Shown piece by piece: positions 46,020 to 55,346 of a DNA stretch of 56,795 bases. Positions within the stretch are counted from its first letter, which is position 1. Each line of letters begins with the position of its first letter. The DNA is from Mycolicibacterium sp. J2 (GTDB lineage Bacteria > Actinomycetota > Actinomycetes > Mycobacteriales > Mycobacteriaceae), in NCBI RefSeq assembly GCF_026240945.1, contig NZ_JAPFPY010000031.1, positions 1 through 56,795 of the forward strand, given 5' to 3'. The position numbers were made by a program, and so were the translations under genes. The notes under the pieces are model-generated. The model saw only the letters and a program-made list of their open reading frames with translations. It did no database searches and was not told where the DNA came from.

Positions 46020-49000
46020 GTGGCCGAAGATGCCCATACCCAAGACCTTTCCCAACCAGCGCAGCAAGAGGAACTGCCGGCGAAGCTGAGAGTCCACTCG
46101 CTGGCCCGCGTGCTGGGCACCACCAGCAAGCGCATCGTCGATGTGCTCGCCGAGCTTGACGGTCGGGCGCGCAGCCCCCACTCCACGGTCGACAAGGCCG
46201 AGGCCGAGCGCGTCCGTGACGTGCTGACCGCCGCCGAGGCGGCCGAATCCGAGCCACCGGTTCCCACCGGGTCGGTCGAGCCGGCCGAGGTGGCCGAAGC
46301 GGTCGACGTGGTGACCGCCGAGGCGGTCGAGGCCACAGCAGCCACCCAGACCCCCGCAGACTCCCAGCCCGACGAGCCGCCGGTCCCCACCGGGTCGGTC
46401 GAGCCGGCCGAGGTGGCCGAGGCCGTCGAGGTGGTTACCGCCGAGCCCGAATCCCGGCTGCTGTTGGAAACCCCGCACGCGTTCGAACTCGAGGTCGCCA
46501 GCGAGCTCAGTCCGCGCGCCGAGGTCGAGCCGGCGCCCTACCTGCCGCTGTTCGTCGCACCGCAGCCGGTCGAGTTCCAGCCGCGGGTGGCTGCCGCCGA
46601 CGAGGGCGACGACACCGATGAGGGCGACGACGTCGACGATGCCGACGCCGAAGGCGAGGAAGGGCAGGCCGATCGACCGGCGGCCCGCCGGCGCCGGCGC
46701 GGACGCCGTGGCCGTGGCCGTGGCCGTGGTGAGCAGAACGCCGATGACGCCGGTGAGGACGCCGACGCCGAGGGCGGTGCGGACACCGGCGAGCAGGCCG
46801 AGGGTGACGACACCGACGACGCCGAGGACACCGACGACGACAATGGTGACGAGGCGGGCAGCGCCGAGGGTGGCAGCCGCCGCCGGCGGCGTCGGCGCCG
46901 GCGCAAGACCGGCAACGGTGACAACGGCGATTCCGACGAGGGTTCGCCGGACGATCCGCCGAACACCGTGGTGCACGAGCGGGCGCCGCGGGAACGGTCC
47001 GGCAAGTCCGGCAAGGACCCCGACGAAATCCAGGGCATCAGCGGATCGACGCGGCTGGAGGCCAAACGGCAGCGCCGCCGGGATGGCCGCGACGCCGGTC
47101 GCCGCCGTCCGCCCATCCTGAGCGAGGCTGAGTTCCTGGCTCGCCGGGAGGCGGTCGAGCGCACGATGATCGTGCGGGACAAGATCCGCAGCGAGCCGCC
47201 GCACGAGGGTGCGCGCTATACCCAGATCGCGGTGCTCGAAGACGGGGTCGTGGTCGAACATTTCGTGACCTCGGCGGCCTCGGCATCGCTCGTCGGCAAC
47301 ATCTACCTGGGCATCGTGCAGAACGTGCTGCCGTCGATGGAGGCCGCGTTCGTCGACATCGGGCGGGGCCGCAACGGTGTGCTCTACGCCGGTGAGGTCA
47401 ACTGGGAGGCCGCCGGCCTCGGGGGGAACAACCGCAAGATCGAGCAGGCGCTCAAGCCCGGCGACTACGTCGTCGTGCAGGTCAGCAAGGACCCGGTCGG
47501 GCACAAGGGCGCCCGGCTCACCACGCAGATCTCGCTGGCCGGGCGGTACCTGGTGTACGTACCGGGCGCGTCGTCGACCGGGATCAGCCGCAAGCTGCCC
47601 GACACCGAGCGGCAGCGGCTCAAGGAGATCCTGCGGGAGGTGGTGCCCGCCGGCGCCGGTGTGATCATCCGCACGGCATCCGAAGGCGTCAAGGAAGAGG
47701 ACATCCGCGCCGACGTCGAGCGTCTGCAGAAGCGCTGGACCGAGATCGAGGCCAAGGCCGCCGAGACCACCGCGAAGAAGGCCGGCGCCGCGATCGCGCT
47801 CTACGAAGAGCCCGACGTGCTGGTCAAGGTGATCCGCGACCTGTTCAACGAGGACTTCTCCGGCTTGATCGTGTCCGGCGACGAAGCCTGGAACACCATC
47901 AACGGGTACGTGAATTCGGTCGCCCCCGAACTCGTGTCGCGGATGACCAAATACGAGCCCAGCACGCCCGACGGGCCGGACGTGTTCGCGGTGCACCGCA
48001 TCGACGAGCAACTGGCCAAGGCGCTGGACCGCAAGGTGTGGCTGCCGTCGGGCGGCACCTTGGTGATCGACCGCACCGAAGCGATGACGGTCGTGGACGT
48101 CAACACCGGGAAGTTCACCGGCGCCGGCGGCAACCTGGAGCAGACGGTCACCAAGAACAACCTCGAGGCGGCCGAGGAGATCGTGCGCCAGCTGCGGCTG
48201 CGCGATATCGGCGGCATCGTGGTCATCGACTTCATCGACATGGTGCTGGAGTCCAACCGGGATCTGGTGCTGCGGCGGCTCACCGAGGCGCTGGCCCGTG
48301 ACCGCACCCGGCACCAGGTGTCGGAGGTGACCTCGCTGGGTCTGGTTCAGCTGACCCGCAAGCGCCTGGGCACCGGGCTCGTCGAGGCTTTCTCGACCAC
48401 CTGCACGCACTGCGCGGGCCGGGGCATCGTCTTGCATGTCGATCCGGTGGACACCGCGCAGGCGGTGGCCCGCAAGGCTGAATCCGGCGGAGGCGCCGAC
48501 GGTGGCGGACGGCGCGGCAGGCGCGGCAAGAAGGGCGCCAAGCCCGAAGAGGTGCAGGTGGCGAAGGTGCCCGCGCACGCGGCCGGTGAGCACCCGATGT
48601 TCAAGGCGATGGCCGCGGCCAACGGCAAGCACGAGGATGACGAGGACGTCGAGGCACTTCAGGTCGAGGCCGGCGAGGACGAGACCCAGACCGTCACCGA
48701 GGCCGACGGCCTGACGGCGGCCGATGGCACCGAGGACGCCAACGGCATCGACGACGACGTCGAAGACGAGTTCGACGAGTCCGACGAATCCGACGAGGAC
48801 GAAGCCGACGTCATCGACGTCATCGATGACGACGACGACGAGGACGACGACGACGACGAGTTCGACGAGGACTCGGATGACGAGGACTCGGATGACGAGG
48901 ACGAGTTCGATGACGAGGATTCTGACGACGCGGATTACGACGACGAGGACGACTCGGACGACGACACCGAGGACTCGGACGACTCCGAGGATGACGACTC

Positions 49001-49133
49001 GGACGACGACACCCCGGCTGACCAGGGCATCGTCGCGCACCAGTCGGCGGCCGCGGCGGCCACACCGGCCGGCCGGCGTCCCCGTCGCCGCGCCGCGGCC
49101 CGGCCGGCAGGCCCCCCGGGTGGCGCGGTTTGA
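46020..49133 (+). CDS. rne: Ribonuclease E/G family endoribonuclease
   Basis: 1037 residues. Residues 1-370 are a disordered arm: a short IF2-N-like helical segment at about 23-50 (KLRVHSLARVLGTTSKRIVDVLAEL), a duplicated PVPTGSVEPAEVAEAV block, then alternating acidic and Arg-rich stretches (ARRRRRGRRGRGRGRGE). The catalytic core follows: S1 domain from about 415, Mg-binding Asp693 in TVVDVN and DFID at 737-740, and the zinc-link CTHC at 795-798. The tail from about 890 is almost pure Asp/Glu/Ser. GTG 46020 follows TGAGGAGAATAC. Central mRNA-decay and rRNA-processing enzyme; the arms probably bind RNA and partners. Confidence 0.96.
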   Translation: MAEDAHTQDLSQPAQQEELPAKLRVHSLARVLGTTSKRIVDVLAELDGRARSPHSTVDKAEAERVRDVLTAAEAAESEPPVPTGSVEPAEVAEAVDVVTAEAVEATAATQTPADSQPDEPPVPTGSVEPAEVAEAVEVVTAEPESRLLLETPHAFELEVASELSPRAEVEPAPYLPLFVAPQPVEFQPRVAAADEGDDTDEGDDVDDADAEGEEGQADRPAARRRRRGRRGRGRGRGEQNADDAGEDADAEGGADTGEQAEGDDTDDAEDTDDDNGDEAGSAEGGSRRRRRRRRRKTGNGDNGDSDEGSPDDPPNTVVHERAPRERSGKSGKDPDEIQGISGSTRLEAKRQRRRDGRDAGRRRPPILSEAEFLARREAVERTMIVRDKIRSEPPHEGARYTQIAVLEDGVVVEHFVTSAASASLVGNIYLGIVQNVLPSMEAAFVDIGRGRNGVLYAGEVNWEAAGLGGNNRKIEQALKPGDYVVVQVSKDPVGHKGARLTTQISLAGRYLVYVPGASSTGISRKLPDTERQRLKEILREVVPAGAGVIIRTASEGVKEEDIRADVERLQKRWTEIEAKAAETTAKKAGAAIALYEEPDVLVKVIRDLFNEDFSGLIVSGDEAWNTINGYVNSVAPELVSRMTKYEPSTPDGPDVFAVHRIDEQLAKALDRKVWLPSGGTLVIDRTEAMTVVDVNTGKFTGAGGNLEQTVTKNNLEAAEEIVRQLRLRDIGGIVVIDFIDMVLESNRDLVLRRLTEALARDRTRHQVSEVTSLGLVQLTRKRLGTGLVEAFSTTCTHCAGRGIVLHVDPVDTAQAVARKAESGGGADGGGRRGRRGKKGAKPEEVQVAKVPAHAAGEHPMFKAMAAANGKHEDDEDVEALQVEAGEDETQTVTEADGLTAADGTEDANGIDDDVEDEFDESDESDEDEADVIDVIDDDDDEDDDDDEFDEDSDDEDSDDEDEFDDEDSDDADYDDEDDSDDDTEDSDDSEDDDSDDDTPADQGIVAHQSAAAAATPAGRRPRRRAAARPAGPPGGAV

Positions 49134-49277
49134 CCCTGTCCCCGCTGCTCACGTACCCTTGACCAGTTGTCGCGAGGCTTGCAGCCGCGAAAGCTGGCTC
49201 AGTTCGCAAACAAGACCTGCACGTGCACCTTCACCGATTGCGCGCGCCCAGAAGAACGAAGTAGAGGAAGACTAACG

Positions 49278-49601
49278 ATGGCAGCCGATAACGCCACGTA
49301 CGCAATCGTCAAGACCGGCGGCAAGCAGTACAAGGTCGCCGTCGGTGACGTGGTCAAGGTCGAGAAGATCGAGTCCGAGCCGGGTTCGTCCGTCTCGCTG
49401 CCCGTCGCCCTCGTCGTCAACGGCGCGAAGGTCACCACCTCGGCCGATGAGTTGGCCAAGGTCGCCGTCACCGGTGAGGTGCTCGAGCACACCAAGGGTC
49501 CCAAGATCCGCATCCACAAGTTCAAGAACAAGACCGGCTACCACAAGCGGCAGGGCCACCGTCAGCAGCTGACGGTCCTCAAGGTCACCGGAATCAAGTA
49601 G
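49278..49601 (+). CDS. rplU: 50S ribosomal protein L21
   Basis: 107 residues with the family opening YAIVKTGGKQYKVAVGDVVKVEKI and the conserved C-terminal KIRIHKFKNKTGYHKRQGHRQ. AGAGGAAG stands 8 bases before the ATG. The upstream 144 bases carry TTGACC near 49168 but no -10 could be chosen with confidence. First of rplU-rpmA. Confidence 0.98.
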   Translation: MAADNATYAIVKTGGKQYKVAVGDVVKVEKIESEPGSSVSLPVALVVNGAKVTTSADELAKVAVTGEVLEHTKGPKIRIHKFKNKTGYHKRQGHRQQLTVLKVTGIK

Positions 49602-49616
49602 TAGGAGGCGAACGAC

Positions 49617-49883
49617 ATGGCACATAAGAAGGGCGCTTCCAGCTCGCGTAACGGTCGCGACTCCGCCGCCCAGCGACTCGGCGTCAAGCGGTTCGGTGGC
49701 CAGGTGGTCAAGGCCGGCGAGATCTTGGTGCGGCAGCGCGGCACCCACTTCCACCCCGGCGTGAACGTCGGCCGTGGCGGCGACGACACGCTGTTTGCCA
49801 CCGCCCCCGGTGTTGTGGAGTTCGGCGCCAAGCGTGGCCGCCGCACCGTCAACATCGTGCGACCGTCGGTCCAGGAAGCCTAG
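49617..49883 (+). CDS. rpmA: 50S ribosomal protein L27
   Basis: 88 residues: MAHKKGASSSRNGRDSAAQRLGVKRFGGQ is the classic start (no leader peptide), followed by VRQRGTHFHPGVNVGRGGDDTLFA. AGGAGG at 49604-49609 is 7 bases upstream. Follows rplU by 15 bases. Confidence 0.98.
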   Translation: MAHKKGASSSRNGRDSAAQRLGVKRFGGQVVKAGEILVRQRGTHFHPGVNVGRGGDDTLFATAPGVVEFGAKRGRRTVNIVRPSVQEA

Positions 49884-49906
49884 TTTTTCGAGGACTTTCC
49901 GCGAAG

Positions 49907-49957
49907 GTGAAGCTGCTGCGAGTTCTCCAGACAGGACTCTCGGCAGCTTCACTTTTT
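49907..49957 (+). terminator. Intrinsic terminator between rpmA and obg
   Basis: GTGAAGCTGC (49907-49916) pairs with GCAGCTTCAC (49943-49952), with partial pairing inside, followed by TTTTT. It starts 24 bases after rpmA and ends 16 bases before the obg start, so obg would need read-through or a promoter of its own. Confidence 0.8.
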
Positions 49958-49973
49958 CTAGGAAGGACCTGAT

Positions 49974-51413
49974 ATGCCCCGGTTCGTCGACCGCGTGGTC
50001 ATCCACGCGCAGGCCGGTAATGGCGGCAACGGCTGCGCTTCGGTGCACCGCGAGAAGTTCAAACCCCTCGGCGGTCCCGACGGTGGGAACGGGGGCCGGG
50101 GCGGCAGCATCGTCCTGGTCGTCGACCCTCAGGTCCACACGCTGCTGGACTTCCATTTCCATCCGCACGTCAGCGCGCCCTCGGGTAAGCAGGGCGCCGG
50201 CAGCAACCGTGACGGCGCCGCCGGAGACGATCTCGAGGTGCGGGTGCCCGACGGCACCGTCGTGCTCGACGAGCAGGGCCGGCTGCTGGCCGACTTGGTC
50301 GGGGCCGGAACGCGTTTCGAAGCGGCCGCCGGTGGCCGCGGCGGACTCGGCAACGCCGCGTTGGCTTCTCGGGCCCGGAAGGCGCCCGGCTTCGCGCTGC
50401 TGGGGGAGAAGGGCCAGACCCGCGATCTGACGCTGGAACTGAAAACGGTCGCCGACGTCGGCCTCGTGGGATTCCCGTCGGCCGGCAAATCGTCACTGGT
50501 TTCCGTGATTTCGGCGGCCAAACCCAAGATCGCCGACTACCCGTTCACGACGCTGGCGCCCAATCTGGGCGTGGTGTCGGCCGGGGACCATTCCTACACC
50601 GTGGCCGATGTCCCCGGTCTGATTCCGGGTGCATCACAGGGCCGCGGCCTCGGCCTGGACTTCCTGCGCCACATCGAACGCTGCGCGGTATTGGTGCACG
50701 TGGTCGATTGCGCCACCATGGAACCCGGCCGCGATCCCATCTCCGATATCGACGCTCTGGAAGCCGAACTGGCGGCCTATCAGCCGACGTTGCAAGGCGA
50801 TACCACCCTCGGTGATCTCGCCGACCGTCCGCGCGCGGTGGTGCTGAACAAGATCGACGTGCCCGATGCCAAGGAGCTGGCCGACTTCGTGCGCGAGGAA
50901 GTGGCGCAGAAGTACGGCTGGCCGGTCTACGAGATCTCGACGGTGAGCCGGGAGGGATTGCGCCAGTTGACTTTTGCGTTGTGGGAACTGGTTGCCGCGT
51001 ACCGGGCGGCGCAGCCGGAGGTGGCGCCGCGGCGCCCGATCATCCGGCCCATCCCCGTCGACGAGACCGGATTCACCGTGTCGCCGGACGGTCAGGGCGG
51101 GTTCGTCGTGCGGGGCACCCGGCCGGAGCGCTGGATCGCCCAGACCAACTTCGACAACGACGAGGCCGTTGGCTACCTGGGCGACCGGCTGGCCCGCCTC
51201 GGCGTGGAAGACGAGTTGCTCAAGCAGGGCGCGACGCCGGGGTGCGCTGTCACCATCGGTGATGTCACCTTCGACTGGGAGCCGCAGACCCCGGCCGGTG
51301 TCGACACGCACCTGTCCGGGCGGGGCACCGACATCCGCCTCGAACAGACCGAGCGGGTGGGTGCCGACGAGCGTAAGGCGGCACGGAAGGCGCGCCGGGA
51401 GAGCGGGGCATGA
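49974..51413 (+). CDS. obg: GTPase Obg/CgtA
   Basis: A 479-residue ribosome-associated GTPase. The Obg fold (residues 1-158) has the Gly-rich GGPDGGNGGRGGSIVLVVD; the G domain starts at GFPSAGKSSL (166-175) with DVPGLIPGASQGRGLGLDFLRH and NKID; the C-terminal OCT domain ends at about 445, then a basic tail. AGGAAGGACC precedes the ATG. The stop overlaps the proB start. Confidence 0.98.
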   Translation: MPRFVDRVVIHAQAGNGGNGCASVHREKFKPLGGPDGGNGGRGGSIVLVVDPQVHTLLDFHFHPHVSAPSGKQGAGSNRDGAAGDDLEVRVPDGTVVLDEQGRLLADLVGAGTRFEAAAGGRGGLGNAALASRARKAPGFALLGEKGQTRDLTLELKTVADVGLVGFPSAGKSSLVSVISAAKPKIADYPFTTLAPNLGVVSAGDHSYTVADVPGLIPGASQGRGLGLDFLRHIERCAVLVHVVDCATMEPGRDPISDIDALEAELAAYQPTLQGDTTLGDLADRPRAVVLNKIDVPDAKELADFVREEVAQKYGWPVYEISTVSREGLRQLTFALWELVAAYRAAQPEVAPRRPIIRPIPVDETGFTVSPDGQGGFVVRGTRPERWIAQTNFDNDEAVGYLGDRLARLGVEDELLKQGATPGCAVTIGDVTFDWEPQTPAGVDTHLSGRGTDIRLEQTERVGADERKAARKARRESGA

Positions 51414-52570
51414 GCGACGCTTGCGGAGCGAATCATGACTCGGGCGACGCTCGCGGAGCGAATCATGACCGGAGCGCGTACCGCGATGCGATCCGCACCG
51501 CACGCAGCGTCGTCGTCAAGATCGGCACCACCGCGCTCACCACGCCGTCCGGGGTGTTCGACGCTTCCAGGCTGGCCAATCTCGCCGATGCCATCGAGGG
51601 CCGGATGAAGGCGGGCTCGGATGTGGTGATCGTGTCGTCGGGAGCCATCGCCGCCGGTATCGAACCGCTCGGTCTGACCAAGCGGCCCAAAGACCTGGCG
51701 ACCAAGCAGGCCGCCGCCAGCGTTGGTCAGGTCGCCCTGGTCAATTCCTGGAGTGCCGCTTTTGGCCGCTACCACCGCACCGTCGGGCAGGTGCTGCTCA
51801 CCGCGCACGACATCTCGATGCGGGTGCAGCACACCAACGCCCAGCGCACGCTGGACCGGCTGCGTGCCCTGCATGCGGTGGCGATCGTCAACGAGAACGA
51901 CACGGTGGCCACCAACGAGATCCGGTTCGGCGACAATGACCGGCTCTCGGCGCTGGTGGCGCATCTGGTCGGGGCGGACGCGCTGATCCTGCTCTCCGAT
52001 ATCGACGGTCTCTACGATTCCGACCCCCGCAAGGGGAATGCCCGCTTCATCCGGGAGGTCGCCGCACAAGGGGACCTCGACGGCGTGGTGGCCGGTGCCG
52101 GCAGCAGCCTGGGCACCGGGGGAATGGCGTCCAAGCTGTCCTCGGCGCTGCTGGCCGCCGATGCCGGGGTGCCGGTGCTGTTGGCCGCCGCCTCCGACGC
52201 GGCCGCCGCCCTCGACGACGCCTCGGTCGGTACAGTGTTCGCGCCGCGCCCGGAGCGGATGTCGGCCCGCAGGTTCTGGGTGCGGTATGCCGCCGAGTCG
52301 GCGGGTGCGCTGGCGCTGGACGCCGGCGCGGTGCGCGCGGTGGTCAAGCAGCGCCGGTCATTGCTGCCGGCCGGTATCACGGCGGTAACCGGCAAATTTC
52401 ACGGCGGCGATGTGGTCGAGCTGCGTGGGCCGGATGCGCAAACCGTCGGCCGGGGGGTGGTGGCCTACGACGCGGCGGAATTGACCACGATGATCGGTCG
52501 ATCCACCCATGATCTGCCCGCCGAACTGCGTCGGCCCGCGGTGCACGCCGATGACCTGGTGGCCACCTGA
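51410..52570 (+). CDS. proB: Glutamate 5-kinase with a repeat-derived N-terminus
   Basis: A 386-residue first enzyme of proline synthesis. The amino-acid-kinase domain begins at RTARSVVVKIGTTALTTPSG (residue 29 on), with VIVSSGAIAAGIEPL, NENDTVATNEIRFGDND, and a C-terminal PUA domain (from about 290). Residues 3-21 (ACGANHDSGDARGANHDR) are encoded by two copies of a 30-bp repeat and are absent from ProB proteins I know. No in-frame ATG, GTG or TTG exists between the repeats and the kinase core, so the repeats must be translated. The ATG overlaps the obg stop by 4 bases. Confidence 0.96.
   Translation: MSDACGANHDSGDARGANHDRSAYRDAIRTARSVVVKIGTTALTTPSGVFDASRLANLADAIEGRMKAGSDVVIVSSGAIAAGIEPLGLTKRPKDLATKQAAASVGQVALVNSWSAAFGRYHRTVGQVLLTAHDISMRVQHTNAQRTLDRLRALHAVAIVNENDTVATNEIRFGDNDRLSALVAHLVGADALILLSDIDGLYDSDPRKGNARFIREVAAQGDLDGVVAGAGSSLGTGGMASKLSSALLAADAGVPVLLAAASDAAAALDDASVGTVFAPRPERMSARRFWVRYAAESAGALALDAGAVRAVVKQRRSLLPAGITAVTGKFHGGDVVELRGPDAQTVGRGVVAYDAAELTTMIGRSTHDLPAELRRPAVHADDLVAT
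51414..51470 (+). repeat. Two copies of a 30-bp repeat at the start of proB
   Basis: GCGACGC, then TTGCGGAGCGAATCATGAC or TCGCGGAGCGAATCATGAC, at 51414-51439 and 51444-51469, period 30 bases. They encode a Gly-Ala-Asn-His-Asp motif twice. The unit shares ACGC..GGAGC..ATCA with the 27-bp repeat in the LacI gene. Confidence 0.85.
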
Positions 52571-52752
52571 CGGGTCACGATGGTGTGACTTTCGCAAATT
52601 TTTTCAGCCCCTTGTTCGGGTGTCTTCGCAGTTCGCGAGCCTGTGCTGGGTGAGGCAGACCTATCACAGCCGCGAGCTAATGTGCACGGATCGCGGAGAT
52701 TAAGGTTATGCTGCCTGAAATACAGGGTTGAGCAAAGTGAAGGCCAGGGGGC

Positions 52753-53376
52753 ATGACGCGGCGATCGGTACTTGCAGTGGGGGCCCATCCCGACGACATC
52801 GAGCTCGGGTGCGGCGGGGCGCTGGCAAGACATGTGGCAGCGGGCGATCACGTCACGATGCTGGTCGTGACCCGCGGCGAGGTTGGACCCGGCGACACCG
52901 CGCAACGGGTGGCCGAGCAGCATCGCGCCGCCGAGGTACTGGGCGTCGACGAGTTGTTGTGGGGCGAGGGGTTCGCCGACTGCCGGGTGTCGCTGCAGGA
53001 ATTCGAACTCGTGCACCTCATCGAGGACGCGATCGAAAAGGTATCGGCGACGGTCGTGTACACGCACATGGCCAATGACAGTCACCAGGATCACCGGGTG
53101 GTGTCCCGGTGCACCATGGGTGCGGCGCGGTGGGTCTCGACGATCATGGCCTACGGCGGCCCGTCAGCCGTGGGGTTCAACCCGACTGTGTTCATCGACA
53201 TCTCGGATTCCCTGGACAAGAAGGTGCAGGCGCTGATGTGCCACGTCTCGCAGGCCGAGGCCAGCGAGAAGGTCAGCGCGTCGTGGGTGCGCAGCACCGC
53301 AGAGCATTACGGATTCCTGTGCCGTCGGCCGTTCGCGGAGGGTTTCGAGCCGGTCCGCCAAGTCCTCGATTTCTGA
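52753..53376 (+). CDS. PIG-L (LmbE)-family deacetylase
   Basis: A 207-residue zinc-dependent deacetylase. The metal motif is VGAHPDDIELGCGG (residues 9-22), with the third His in VYTHMANDSHQDHRVV. The family removes acetyl groups from N-acetylglucosamine-type sugars, as in mycothiol synthesis (MshB) and conjugate hydrolysis (Mca), but this one is shorter (MshB is about 300). It stands 3 bases before a flavoprotein gene. Where M. tuberculosis has nadE after proB, this pair is found instead. Confidence 0.85.
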   Translation: MTRRSVLAVGAHPDDIELGCGGALARHVAAGDHVTMLVVTRGEVGPGDTAQRVAEQHRAAEVLGVDELLWGEGFADCRVSLQEFELVHLIEDAIEKVSATVVYTHMANDSHQDHRVVSRCTMGAARWVSTIMAYGGPSAVGFNPTVFIDISDSLDKKVQALMCHVSQAEASEKVSASWVRSTAEHYGFLCRRPFAEGFEPVRQVLDF

Positions 53377-53379
53377 GGC

Positions 53380-54678
53380 GTGCCCACCTTCCTCGTCATA
53401 GGCGCCGGCACCACCGGGATCGGCGCGGCGGTACGGCTCACCGAGCTGGGCATCGACCATCTGGTGGTCGACGCAAGCGACCGCATCGGCGGGATGTCCG
53501 CCTCGGTCACCGATGACCAGGGCTTCACCTGGGATCTCGGCGGTCACGTATTGCACAGTCATTTCGCCGAATTCGATCAGGCGGTGCGGGCCAGCGGCGT
53601 CGGCATCAACCAGGTGACCCGCAACGGGTGGGTGTGGCTCACCGGCGACGGCCCGCAGAGCCTGGTGCCCACCCCGATCCAGCAGCAGCTCACCGAGCTA
53701 CCCACCGACCTTCGCCCGGACGCGCCGGTGCGCGATCTCGCCGACTACTACCGAAATCATTTCGGAAGCTGGCTCTACGAGCGGTTTTTCGAGCCGTACA
53801 ACCGCAAGATGTGGACGGCGCCGCTCGACCAGGTCGACCACACCTGGACCTCGTTGCGCAGTGGCAGCCACACCCCGAACGTGCCGCGGCTGGCCTTGGC
53901 GGGCAGCACGGCACCGGCGCCCGCCGAGACGTTTCCCTATCCGCGGGGCGGCACCGGTGCGCTGTGGCGGGCGGTGCAGGACGCTTTGATGAAGCCGGGG
54001 TCGCTGCGGCTGAACACGGCGGTGGTCGGCGTGGACGGGGCCAGCCGGGTGGCGACCCTGGACGATGGTACGGCGGTGCACTACGACCACTGCGTGAGCA
54101 CGGCGCCGATCACGACGGCGTTGAACTGGCTGGGGCAGGGCACGCGGGCGGCCGGGCTACGGGCCAGCCGGGTGCACGCGATCGGCCTGGGCTATCGCGG
54201 CGATCCGCCACCGGCACTGGCTGACAAGACGTGGCTGTACTGCCCCGACGAACGGGTGCCGTGGTACCGCGCGACGATGCTGAGCAACTACGACCCTGGC
54301 AATGCCGGGCCGGGACGCTGGAACGTGTTGTGCGAGGTGCCGTCCTTCCCCGATCAAGCGGACTCCGCGCAGGCTTCGATCGAGGCGGTGCAGACCTCGC
54401 TGGCCGCACTGGGAGCCGATCCGGAGTCGGTGGTCAGTCGGTTCGCGCACACCATCCCGTTCGGCTATCCGGTGCCCACGCTCGGCCGCGATGAGGTGTT
54501 GCGGGCCGCCGATGCGACGCTGCGTGCCGCCGGCATCCACAGCCGCGGTCGATTCGGGGGCTGGCGTTACGAGTCCTCGAATCAGGATTACGGGTACCTG
54601 CAGGGGCGCCAGGCCGTCGACAACGCGCTGACGGGCGCGGCCGAGGACGTGTACTGGCACCCCGAGCGCTTCTGCTGA
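53380..54678 (+). CDS. FAD-dependent amine oxidase/UDP-galactopyranose mutase-like protein
   Basis: A 432-residue flavoprotein. FAD-binding IGAGTTGIGAAVRL (7-20) and DASDRIGGMSASVTDDQGFTWDLGGHVLHSHF; a central FFEPYNRKMWTAPLDQVDHTW resembles protoporphyrinogen-oxidase/UDP-galactopyranose mutase-like proteins that act on nucleotide sugars and glycans. C-terminal GRFGGWRYESSNQDYGYLQGRQAVD binds FAD. GTG start right behind the PIG-L gene. The pair could act on a sugar nucleotide or glycan. Exact reaction unknown. Confidence 0.8.
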   Translation: MPTFLVIGAGTTGIGAAVRLTELGIDHLVVDASDRIGGMSASVTDDQGFTWDLGGHVLHSHFAEFDQAVRASGVGINQVTRNGWVWLTGDGPQSLVPTPIQQQLTELPTDLRPDAPVRDLADYYRNHFGSWLYERFFEPYNRKMWTAPLDQVDHTWTSLRSGSHTPNVPRLALAGSTAPAPAETFPYPRGGTGALWRAVQDALMKPGSLRLNTAVVGVDGASRVATLDDGTAVHYDHCVSTAPITTALNWLGQGTRAAGLRASRVHAIGLGYRGDPPPALADKTWLYCPDERVPWYRATMLSNYDPGNAGPGRWNVLCEVPSFPDQADSAQASIEAVQTSLAALGADPESVVSRFAHTIPFGYPVPTLGRDEVLRAADATLRAAGIHSRGRFGGWRYESSNQDYGYLQGRQAVDNALTGAAEDVYWHPERFC

Positions 54679-54679
54679 T

Positions 54680-55312
54680 TCACTCAGTCGGCCTCAGATA
54701 CAGTGCACCCCAAACGATTTCGGTGAGCGCGGTGGCGAGTACGGCGTCGTAGGACGGTGGCTGTGACGGTAGGTTCTGATGGCAGCTGCGCTCCACCATC
54801 CAGGTCAACGAGCTGGCCGTGGCCGCCACCGGCAGTGTGTGGCGGATGGAGCCGTCGGCCTGGCCCTCGGTGATGACGCGGGCCACCTGGCCGGTGATGC
54901 CGGCCAGCAGTTCGCCGTAGGTGTCCCGAACGGCCGCGTCGTAACCGGCCATCTCGTTGAGCGCGACCAGGACGGGCTGGTGGCGACGGTAGCTGGCGAT
55001 GATGCCCGACATCGCGGCATGCACATCCGAGGGGTCACGCCGATCCGCCACCTGCCACCACCGGCCGGCCGCCTCGGCGAGCTCGCCGAACACCTGGGTG
55101 GCCAGCCGCCGCAGCAGATGGCCCTTGTCCTCGAAATAGATGTAGAAGCTGGCGCGCGAGATGCCGGCCTCGGTGGCCAGCCGGTCGACACTCAGTTCGG
55201 TGAAGCTCGCACCGTCGGCCATCAGCCGGTCGGTGGCGTCCAACAGGTCGCGTTCGATCTGCTGGCGCCGCTCCTGGCGTTTGGCCTGCGGTTTCCGCGT
55301 CACCGACGGCAT
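54680..55312 (-). CDS. TetR-family regulator
   Basis: A 210-residue repressor. Helix-turn-helix at about 32-60 (LSVDRLATEAGISRASFYIYFEDKGHLLRRL), then an all-helical ligand domain. ATG 55312; GTG 55339 would add 9 residues. Divergent from the P450 gene with an operator palindrome between. Converges with the flavoprotein gene, one base between stops. Confidence 0.9.
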   Translation of the reverse strand: MPSVTRKPQAKRQERRQQIERDLLDATDRLMADGASFTELSVDRLATEAGISRASFYIYFEDKGHLLRRLATQVFGELAEAAGRWWQVADRRDPSDVHAAMSGIIASYRRHQPVLVALNEMAGYDAAVRDTYGELLAGITGQVARVITEGQADGSIRHTLPVAATASSLTWMVERSCHQNLPSQPPSYDAVLATALTEIVWGALYLRPTE

Positions 55313-55346
55313 GCCCGCCAGGATATCGGCTCTGCGCACGCCTTGA

